In this document: piece by piece, positions 7,998-14,294 of the stretch | Layout: every line of letters starts with the position of its first letter | How positions within the stretch are numbered: position 1 is the first letter of the stretch | From: Rhodobiaceae bacterium | Lineage (GTDB): Bacteria; Pseudomonadota; Alphaproteobacteria; Parvibaculales; Parvibaculaceae | Reading direction: 5' to 3' | DNA length: 58,883 bases | Assembly (NCBI GenBank): GCA_002715765.1 | Contig: PAZY01000022.1 | Span: forward strand, 5,795 to 64,677 | Made by a program: the position numbers and the translations under genes | Notes under the pieces: model-generated | Seen by the model: the letters and a program-made list of their open reading frames with translations, nothing else | Told to the model about the DNA's origin: nothing | Databases searched by the model: none

Positions 7998-8042
7998 CTC
8001 CGAAGGCAGGGGTTGTGCGTTCGAATCGCGCCGGGTCCACCA
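7998..8042 (+). pseudogene. 3' fragment of tRNA-Arg(CCG), integration scar
   Basis: From the anticodon loop onward the sequence is a proper tRNA: loop CTCCGAA with anticodon CCG, 3' anticodon stem GGCAG, variable region GGGTT, T stem GTGCG/CGCGC around TTCGAAT, acceptor strand CGGGTCC, discriminator A and encoded CCA. The 5' half is absent: no matching D arm or acceptor strand GGACCCG lies upstream, and the 5' anticodon stem does not pair. Tyrosine-integrase islands that target tRNA 3' ends leave such copies. It implies that an earlier element was integrated at tRNA-Arg before this DNA entered dusA. Confidence 0.8.
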
Positions 8043-8108
8043 ATTTTATATTGCATTTCAAATATTTATGACGACATGTGAAATTGGACGCAATTGTCTT
8101 CAATACAA

Positions 8109-8127
8109 GGTACCAAGCGGGTACCAA
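8109..8127. repeat. tandem GGTACCAA boxes beside the tRNA scar
   Basis: GGTACCAA occurs at 8109-8116 and 8120-8127, an 11-bp period. Similar tandem ACCAACA boxes (12-bp period) occur inside the two 91-bp repeats at 8287 and 13778. They resemble arm-type binding sites of tyrosine integrases that use tRNA sites. Confidence 0.45.
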
Positions 8128-8616
8128 AACAAATCTTACAACAAACCACTTGAACTAAAGCAATCAACGTCAATCTGCATCAGGCTAGAAGCTTGGGAGT
8201 AAGCTGTCCTGCAATCACGACAGCTATAGCAACAACGGACAAACGCCTAACGATCACCTCTCTCAACTGACTCCCAGCGATGCGTCGGGGGCGGCATGGA
8301 ATACCGCTTGTAAGTATATGAATTCAAACGACAATGACATTTTCAGAATCGCGCTATACCAACAAATGTACCAACACAATTTTCGTGTGGTTGGATTCCA
8401 TGCCTGACCTTCTCGTGAAAGTAAGGATCTGGTTCAACTTCTGCAATGTGCCACAAGCAGAGGTTCAATTCTCCTAGGTTTCTACTCAGAGCTCACCAAA
8501 GCGGCTCATCCCGACGTGATTTTCCATTGCATTACTTGTGGCTTCCAGAGCCAAGCATCGAATTTCAATCCTTCGCATTCTAGCGCAGCGATTGCAGCAT
8601 CCATCCTGCACCCAGA
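8128..8616. other. gene-poor stretch holding the first 91-bp degenerate repeat
   Basis: No convincing gene is present. The only structure is the repeat at 8287-8377, followed by the inverted pair CCAACAC/GTGTGGTTGG at 8371-8395. Short frames here lack ribosome binding sites and family features. The DNA looks like remnants of an integrase-proximal region. Confidence 0.5.
8287..8377 (+). repeat. 91-bp degenerate direct repeat, copy 1
   Basis: An ungapped match to 13778-13868, 65 of 91 bases identical by hand count, begins with GGGGGCGGCAT and ends with TACCAACAC. It contains two TACCAACA boxes 12 bp apart. The two copies flank the HNH, retron and RES genes. Confidence 0.65.
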
Positions 8617-9717
8617 TCACTTCCCAGCGCGTTTTCTGTATTCTTCCGCAACAGCCGAGTTGAAGTTTAGAACCCCCTTCCAAGGCTCATCATTGACGCT
8701 GACGCCTTCTGGTGCGATCGATTCAAATATCATATTTTGATACTCGTAAACTTGAGCTACGAGTTCGCCGATGGGCTGAGACTCATCCCCGGTTACAGCG
8801 TCAAACTCAATCACCTGCTCTAAATCAGGCAACGAGACGGTCTGGTTCTGAAACTGACGCAACAAGACGCCTTGAGGCTGAAAGTGTGGTGGGTAGGTGC
8901 GTGGGGCAAGATATGAGTCGACGTCCGAGTCGACACCCAAGAAGTTCTTCATGGTTTCTTGTGTTCCCATAGAAGCACCAATTCGTGCATCTACCTGCAA
9001 GATTGGTTGCACTAACTCAATAGATGCTTTGTGCATTTTCGGGTGAAGTACGGGGTGTTCGACGTTCTTCTTCATTTCGAAATCAGCCAACCTGTGAGTG
9101 CCTGCAAATTCACCTTCGCTTACATACTCACGGCGTGTTGGAAACGGAAATCCAGCGCGTTCTGAAAAAACGAAATCAGCAGAAATGTTGACTAGGAATA
9201 TACTGTTGATTTTCAACCCAAAACATACGGGCGCATTGTGGAATACAAAGCTCTCTACGCCAAACGCGTTCAGGCCGGGCTCGTCGGTTTCAATGGCGTG
9301 AACTGCAAGGTATCGATCCTTTCGACCGACCCTGTCCTTGATATGGAAATTGGGATTTATTCCCATCGGGTTTCCTTGGAGAACATGGTAGTTTAGCCAG
9401 AGCCCGACCCGAACTTTGTCCATCCAGTCCATCAGCAAAATGTAATTTTTGACTGACACACCCTCACGGTTGAGCAAAGCTCGTATGATAGGCTTTATCC
9501 GGCCTTCGAGATCGGAAAACTCGTCGTTGCAGGTTGTGCACGACGGCATCGTCAAACTGTTCCATGAGAATTCGATGGGCTTCTGATTTTTGTAGTTGAT
9601 ACCCATTTTCACTACACGTGTCGGGTCACCCGTCTCCTTCAACAACCATTGAGGCAGCACGTGTTCTTTATTTTTATTTTCTGGCCGCTTTCCACAAAAC
9701 ACGCAAAACTTCGCCAA
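8617..9717 (-). CDS. HNH-type putative nuclease, retron neighbour
   Basis: The 366-residue product has a zinc-framed HNH-like motif at its N-terminus: CVFCGK at 5-10, EHVLPQW at about 18-24 and CTTCNDEFSDLE at about 59-70. The two CxxC pairs, the EH with following P and W, and the CN pair fit broad HNH families of DNA or RNA nucleases. The remaining 290 residues show no motif I recognise. Translation apparently begins at TTG 9717, with AGGGA about 8 nt upstream. It lies 113 bp downstream of the retron reverse transcriptase on the same strand, so it may be co-transcribed and act as an accessory effector; equally, it may be an unrelated defence gene in the same cassette. Confidence 0.65.
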   Translation of the reverse strand: MAKFCVFCGKRPENKNKEHVLPQWLLKETGDPTRVVKMGINYKNQKPIEFSWNSLTMPSCTTCNDEFSDLEGRIKPIIRALLNREGVSVKNYILLMDWMDKVRVGLWLNYHVLQGNPMGINPNFHIKDRVGRKDRYLAVHAIETDEPGLNAFGVESFVFHNAPVCFGLKINSIFLVNISADFVFSERAGFPFPTRREYVSEGEFAGTHRLADFEMKKNVEHPVLHPKMHKASIELVQPILQVDARIGASMGTQETMKNFLGVDSDVDSYLAPRTYPPHFQPQGVLLRQFQNQTVSLPDLEQVIEFDAVTGDESQPIGELVAQVYEYQNMIFESIAPEGVSVNDEPWKGVLNFNSAVAEEYRKRAGK

Positions 9718-9830
9718 GAGAATGTCCCTACTTTTGCCATCCGAAAACTTATTTGCTCACTAGCCTTCGCGATCCAGTCAGAACTAACCATTCTTCTACT
9801 ATAACAAAACTGGGCATTGGTGGCATGAAG

Positions 9831-11000
9831 CTACAACGGCCAGACAACTGAATTTAATTTCGTGCGGCATGAATCGGCATAGTAAGGGTCTATTTGACTG
9901 GCGAAAGCAATCAGCCCGAGTAGGTGTTGGCGCAAGCCTTCGACGGAGGAGAAGCCTCTTTTCTTTGCGTGACTTATTGGGCCGACTTTAGGATGCGCAA
10001 TATAGTGAAGATGCATACGCAATGTACCGCGGAAGTCGCGTGAGAGTTTTGGTCGAGTTCCATCCACAAGGAGGCCAAGAACTAGCTTACGAGCGCCGGG
10101 GGGGGTGATGACTGTCTTCGCCGTATTGGGCGTGAGGCCATGTGCGCCGAGCACTCCGTAAATGCAGCCAACCAATTGAGTAGCCCTTGTTCGCCCGAAT
10201 GACTTGTTAGTGCTGGAAAACACTAGATCATCTGCGTAGCGGGTGTAACGAACGCTGAATTGTTTCGCAATTTCTGCAATCGCTTCGTCTAGTGGGCGTA
10301 CCGCAAGGTTCGCCAGCATCGGACTGGTCGGCGCGCCTTGGGGCAAACTTCCCATGTATTTTTCCCAGTACGGACCAACGTCATTTGAACGGCGCGTGTT
10401 GGCACGCCAACGGTTGCTGCGCCATCCATTGCTATCCCGATGATCATCTCGAAGGCGGGTACAGATTCGGGCGAGTTCGAGCGCAACTAGTGGTTGATAA
10501 CCCCGTTCAAGGAAAACACGGTACGCGTCCATTTCGGTGATAGATTCGAAGAAGTCACGCACATCTATTTTGACCTGCCATTTAGCTCCACAATGTCGGG
10601 CAGCGGCATCCACAAGTTTTTGGCCGGGCGCATAAGCCATACTAGCTTGATGATAAGGTGCATCGCGCAGTATTTCGTGAGCTACCCATTTCTGCACAGC
10701 CATGAGTTTTGTCTCAGGAATGGCTATAAATCGAAACCGAGGCGGTTCGCCCTGTATCGGACGCTTGCGTATGATGAACTGGCGATAGGGGTCCTCTCCG
10801 TCGCGCGCTACAAGTCCTCGCAAATACCCCACATTGATGCCGGTTTGATGAGCTAAATGCCCAAGAGTTAGAATTGGCGGTCCAGGCAATGGTTGTTGCA
10901 ATGTCCGCTCTGCAGTGTCGACAGCGTTTTTGAGGATCGTCTCGTCGATGCCTTTGCGTTTGCCCACCAGAAGAAAGCGCTGAGAGTTCCACGCGGGCAT
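9831..11000 (-). CDS. retron reverse transcriptase
   Basis: A 389-residue RT with all polymerase motifs: FRFIAIPETKLMAVQKWVAHEIL (about 89-111), catalytic Asp in VKIDVRDFFESI (D146), GSLPQGAPTSPMLANL (218-231), the active site RYTRYADDLVFSS with YADD at 255-258, and the later NTAK at 292-295. Retron-specific features are the DAAARH segment at 131-136, matching the NAxxH motif less its Asn, and KLVLGL near 305-310, where retrons usually carry VTG. No maturase or endonuclease domain is fused, which argues against a group II intron. A structured RNA of about 190 nt ends at its start codon, and an Ec73-like effector lies upstream. It would copy the msd into RT-DNA. The ATG at 11000 is inside the proposed a2 arm. 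Confidence 0.85.
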   Translation of the reverse strand: MPAWNSQRFLLVGKRKGIDETILKNAVDTAERTLQQPLPGPPILTLGHLAHQTGINVGYLRGLVARDGEDPYRQFIIRKRPIQGEPPRFRFIAIPETKLMAVQKWVAHEILRDAPYHQASMAYAPGQKLVDAAARHCGAKWQVKIDVRDFFESITEMDAYRVFLERGYQPLVALELARICTRLRDDHRDSNGWRSNRWRANTRRSNDVGPYWEKYMGSLPQGAPTSPMLANLAVRPLDEAIAEIAKQFSVRYTRYADDLVFSSTNKSFGRTRATQLVGCIYGVLGAHGLTPNTAKTVITPPGARKLVLGLLVDGTRPKLSRDFRGTLRMHLHYIAHPKVGPISHAKKRGFSSVEGLRQHLLGLIAFASQIDPYYADSCRTKLNSVVWPL

Positions 11001-11185
11001 CTACTTTGACCCCGTAAGGGTGAGCTTAGCCGGAGCGCCAGCGAGGCACGCGCTGCGACGGCCTCTTCGGCCGGGCGCTTCGGCTAAGGTTATCATCAAG
11101 CGAAGGCTTGATCGGAGACCTATCGCAATCGACGGCCCTGAGCCGTGAGGCTCATCGGTGCCAACCTCATCACGAAACGTAGATG
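10998..11185 (-). ncRNA. candidate retron msr-msd RNA
   Basis: Read on the minus strand between the effector and the RT gene. Two short hairpins come first: TGAGCC-loop-GGCTCA (11139-11154) and ATCAAGC-CTTC-GCTTGAT (11095-11112). Next is a long hairpin with arms 11081-11088 plus 11074-11079 pairing with 11025-11032 plus 11034-11039 (14 pairs, one internal position unpaired or wobble), containing inner stems CGGCC/GGCCG (11059-11073) and AGCG/CGCT (11040-11054). This is the msr hairpin pair followed by msd. The best a1/a2 match is CATCTACGTTT (11175-11185) with AAAGTAGATG (10998-11007), one bulged G. The a2 arm covers the RT start codon. The branching G was not identified. Boundaries are approximate. 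Confidence 0.72.
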
Positions 11186-11199
11186 ACAATCGACAACCA

Positions 11200-12438
11200 C
11201 TAGACGCCACGAGGAACCCTCAACGCTTTTGGAAAGTAAGGAGTATCGTTGGTCTTGGGAAGGAAATTCTGTGAAGCTGGTTTTGCGATGCCTTTCAGTA
11301 CACGTCTCCCACGCTCCGTGATTTGACGATTACCATTGATCCAGCCAAGTCTCTGAAGTTCTGCCAAGGAACCGTCTACCGTTTCTAGTGATAGACCTAG
11401 CCTGCTGGATACAGCCTCTCTAGCTTTGGGAGAGCGAGATAGAGCAGATAGCACTTGGGTTTCAATCGAAATAGGTTCAGTTTTCCGACCGGTTTTTCGC
11501 AGTATTGCTTCCAATCGCTTTTCTGTCGCGTCTGGCCCGATACCGGCGCGAAAAGGTGTATCAACATCGGATGTTACTCGAGATGGGAATAGCGGCTCCC
11601 ACCGCTTTGTCCGCTCCCAAAACAGTCTCGGCGCATTGTTAGGCATCGAATGGCTAAACCCTATCAGCGCACCTATTTGCCCAAATCCAACGGCATCTAA
11701 TTTTGATGTTTTTCTGGGGTAGCGCTTGCAAAGTTCAACCATGGCAGCGGCTTCACTTGGTCGAAACACTGTATCGAGTGTGGGACAAAGCTGAACGACG
11801 CTCAACCTGGGTTGTGACGGATGGTTCTCGACCTTGGCGATACCCTTTTGGGTACCACAGAAGGCGATCACCTCGAAAGAAAAACCCGACGTTTCTTTGC
11901 GAGACCACCAACTGCGAACAGACCTTACGCGCCACGCGGCATCCAAAAAATCACACACTCGCTTCCCCGAGCCAATAAAATCGGAAACGAGGACAAACCG
12001 ACGAACCTTGCGAGCACGTATCGTATCCGGCCCGGGGCTAAGATGGGCGTCTTGCTGTCGTTTGCTTTGGAACTGGGTAAGTACTGAGGCGACTACGCCT
12101 TCGCTTCCTACCTGTTGGTCTACCGTCCGGTCACGCGGAACGAGGGCAGGACCTTTGACGCCTTCGGCGCGAAGCACTTTGCGGCGGGGTTCTTCAAAGA
12201 GCCGATTTGGCTTTCCCTTCCAGAAACGTCGCTCTGTTTCATTGTAGAGAGCAATTGGTGTTGGTCCTGCGCAAACCCGATCAGCCAGCAGTCCGTTAAG
12301 TCCTTCACTGAATTGATCAGCCGAGACTAATTGAAGAACGCTCGCAAGTTTCGCGGCTTGGTGCCGATCCTCAGCAAGAAACTGATCCAGCCAAATTTGA
12401 GTTCTATCATGATCAAGAAATTCTGATGTCATCTGCAT
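11200..12438 (-). CDS. retron effector: PRTase-like domain plus winged helix (Ec73-like)
   Basis: About 412 residues. The middle carries a phosphoribosyltransferase-type PRPP loop, VRRFVLVSDFIGSGKRVCDF, matching the pattern hydrophobic strand, acidic residue, GSGK. The C-terminal 75 residues (ETQVLSALSRSPKAREAVSS, GLSLETVDGSLAELQRLGWI) form a winged helix. Retron Ec73 and relatives use a ribosyltransferase-like/DNA-binding effector, so the composition fits a retron toxin silenced by the RT/RT-DNA complex. It precedes the ncRNA and RT on the same strand. Start is uncertain: ATG 12438, ATG 12432 or GTG 12483; none has a clear ribosome binding site. ATG is preferred because a perfect palindrome at 12463-12476 would then sit in the promoter. 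Confidence 0.75.
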   Translation of the reverse strand: MQMTSEFLDHDRTQIWLDQFLAEDRHQAAKLASVLQLVSADQFSEGLNGLLADRVCAGPTPIALYNETERRFWKGKPNRLFEEPRRKVLRAEGVKGPALVPRDRTVDQQVGSEGVVASVLTQFQSKRQQDAHLSPGPDTIRARKVRRFVLVSDFIGSGKRVCDFLDAAWRVRSVRSWWSRKETSGFSFEVIAFCGTQKGIAKVENHPSQPRLSVVQLCPTLDTVFRPSEAAAMVELCKRYPRKTSKLDAVGFGQIGALIGFSHSMPNNAPRLFWERTKRWEPLFPSRVTSDVDTPFRAGIGPDATEKRLEAILRKTGRKTEPISIETQVLSALSRSPKAREAVSSRLGLSLETVDGSLAELQRLGWINGNRQITERGRRVLKGIAKPASQNFLPKTNDTPYFPKALRVPRGV

Positions 12439-12462
12439 ATAGTTGATTTGGTGGTCCAAAAT

Positions 12463-12476
12463 TTTCAGTACTGAAA
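12463..12476. promoter_or_regulatory. 14-bp palindrome at the retron effector start
   Basis: TTTCAGTACTGAAA is a perfect palindrome 25 bp upstream of the ATG at 12438. It may be an operator for the effector's own winged-helix domain or a promoter-proximal site of the divergent RES gene. Confidence 0.4.
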
Positions 12477-12576
12477 TACACACTAATCAAGCGAACAAGG
12501 TTAGTTGACGCGATGGGCTTCCGCATGCCAAAGATCAACTTTCCCTACGGCTTGAAGATCCCTATTTCGGACATTG

Positions 12577-13413
12577 ATGTCAATCGACGCTTGGGCTTTG
12601 CATCGGCCAATTGCAACCTTTGGACCAGAGAGAATGTTCACAGACTATCAAGCTTATACAAAATTTTCCCGAACGATCAGAAACAGCAACCGATATGCTT
12701 TGGATGTTCATAGCCAAGATTTTCTCCGCATATTTAGAGAAAACGTCCATCATCGCGAAACAACTGTGGTGGCAGGCACGACTCTTGTACGTGCCGTTCG
12801 AGACTATGACGAAATCTTGGGAGAGCATGGCGAGGTCGTGAATGTAACAGGCTCTTCAGAAGACAGGGTGCTACCAAAGAAAGCATTTTCTATTGAGGGG
12901 CGTGTCAATCCTAGTGGCGTCGTGACACTATATCTCGCCTCATCTCAAGTGACTGCGGTATCCGAAGCAAGACCTTGGGTTGGCGAAACCATCTCAATTG
13001 CTTGGCTTTCAATGACCAGAGATCTGCGTTTGGCGGACCTCTCAAAAGGACATAACAAGTCCCCTTTTTCTGAGCTATCCTTTAACGAGTTGCTTGGAGA
13101 GACTCCAATACCTGAAGAAAAAGCGAACCAGTGTGTTTGGAATGACATTGACAGCGCTTTCTCGCAACCAACAACACGAACTGATACCGGTGCGGAATAT
13201 GCGCCAACTCAAATTCTCTCAGAAATACTAAAATGCGAGGGATTCGATGGCATCGTCTACAAGAGTTCGTTTGGCGGCGAACACGGATACAATGTCGCTC
13301 TCTTCAATGTAGCAGACGCAAAAGTCATGGGCTGCAATGCTTTTTCAATCGACAAGATCGAGATCAGCTTTAGTCAAGCCGGAAACGCTTGGTATAAAGC
13401 GGACGACAATTGA
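12577..13413 (+). CDS. RES-domain protein (putative NAD+-degrading toxin)
   Basis: A 278-residue protein with RES family landmarks: GRVNPSGVVTLYLASSQ (about 109-125), TAVSEARPWVGE (about 128-139) and, near the C-terminus, GFDGIVYKSSFGGEHGYNVALF. The conserved Arg, Glu and Ser-type residues of RES NAD+ phosphorylases are present (GR, SEARP, YKSS). The family normally pairs with an Xre-type antitoxin, but none lies adjacent. The long N-terminal 100 residues place it with larger orphan RES proteins, possibly a defence effector. Start is uncertain: TTG 12574, ATG 12577 and ATG 12634 are in frame. The upstream 12513-12576 stretch reads coding-like in another frame, so a 5' frameshift is possible. 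Confidence 0.68.
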   Translation: MSIDAWALHRPIATFGPERMFTDYQAYTKFSRTIRNSNRYALDVHSQDFLRIFRENVHHRETTVVAGTTLVRAVRDYDEILGEHGEVVNVTGSSEDRVLPKKAFSIEGRVNPSGVVTLYLASSQVTAVSEARPWVGETISIAWLSMTRDLRLADLSKGHNKSPFSELSFNELLGETPIPEEKANQCVWNDIDSAFSQPTTRTDTGAEYAPTQILSEILKCEGFDGIVYKSSFGGEHGYNVALFNVADAKVMGCNAFSIDKIEISFSQAGNAWYKADDN

Positions 13414-13986
13414 TAGGGGCTTTGCAACTATTGCCGCCGACTCGATGCAGACCAATTTTGCGACAATCTCAAAGACTGGGCCGCGAAGACCACTCTGAGG
13501 TTGACCTGAGCCGCCACCTCCTCACACAGCGATGATAATGCCTGATAGTGATTGGAGCATTTTCTAGCGTTGAAACCAGGTGCCTGCATGTATGGCAATA
13601 ATTGTGGAATGCTAGGCGCTTTGATAGGAACAGACAAACTGAACACGGTTAGCTGATGCCCTGCATTGTGTCCTCGCCTACGCGCCCAAAGTGGGTAAGG
13701 GATTGTGTAAATCTTCCCCATCAAGACCGTGGGGCACTCCTGAGGCGACAAGAAATGCTGAGGAAAATGTAACCGGCGGGGGCGGCATAGAACTCTGCAT
13801 GTAAGCGTTTGATATTGAAGAATAATACAGTTTTGAAAATCGCGTGAAACCAACAAAAATACCAACACCTCGAATTTGTAAGGTGGTTCAACACCCGATC
13901 TCTGTAATTGAACCGGCGACGCAACACCGACCTCAACAAATTCTTTCTTGCAAAAACACGTCAAACTCTCGGGGTGACAACTTCAG
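13414..13986. other. gene-poor stretch holding the second 91-bp repeat
   Basis: No supported gene. It contains the repeat at 13778-13868, followed by an inverted pair around AGGTGGTT. Minus-strand frames across it look like leaders of degraded integrase regions rather than proteins. Confidence 0.5.
13778..13868 (+). repeat. 91-bp degenerate direct repeat, copy 2
   Basis: Ungapped partner of 8287-8377 (65/91 identical). It contains AACCAACA and TACCAACA boxes 12 bp apart. With copy 1 it brackets a 5.4-kb cassette of HNH, retron and RES genes. Confidence 0.65.
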
Positions 13987-14246
13987 ATGATGGATTACGC
14001 GAGTAGTGGCTTATCTACACTCGCCAACATCAATAGAACGAAGCCTGAAGGTATTTTTGAAAGCGTTTTCGACACTGTTCATGTGGACATTGAGATCAAA
14101 GGTCGCTTTGGAAATCCCTTTGTTCCACGAGAATGGTTTCTAGTTTTGTTTTTGTGATCGATAAGGCGGTAGAGAAGATCAGAGACGGAACGACTTCAAA
14201 ATACACTTATGCTTCCAAATATGGTTCATTTAAAAGCTGTGCTTGA
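13987..14246 (+). pseudogene. frameshifted C-terminal remnant of a putative GIY-YIG-type nuclease
   Basis: One frame from ATG 13987 gives FDTVHVDIEIKGRFGNPF and then VPREWFLV before a stop at 14155; the next frame continues with VIDKAVEKIRDGTTSKYTY to a stop at 14244. Joined, the two read as a single tail, REWFLV..VIDKAVEKIRDG, a pattern I associate with C-termini of GIY-YIG or T5orf172-like nucleases. The N-terminal catalytic part is missing. A frameshift lies at about 14141-14156. The family call is tentative; the broken frame is clear. Confidence 0.5.
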
Positions 14247-14294
14247 AGTGACGCACGATTGACCGCAATAAGGAGAGTTTGCTTGAGCCATTGC

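Noticed and set aside
7738-8127. A 129-residue minus-strand frame across the dusA stub and tRNA fragment
   Set aside because: It translates through the tRNA 3' remnant (giving DPARFERTTPAFGG), a well-known artefact, and has no ribosome binding site.
8440-8500. AGAGGTTCAATTCTCC resembling a tRNA T-arm
   Set aside because: Only the T-loop is tRNA-like; the stem has a mismatch and no acceptor or CCA end follows, unlike the fragment at 7998-8042.
9831-11000. Group II intron interpretation of the reverse transcriptase
   Set aside because: No maturase or endonuclease domain, no intron domain V/VI structure recognised, and a retron-like effector and RNA are adjacent.
13428-13964. A 178-residue minus-strand frame
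   Set aside because: It reads across the 91-bp repeat and shows no domain, no ribosome binding site and irregular composition.
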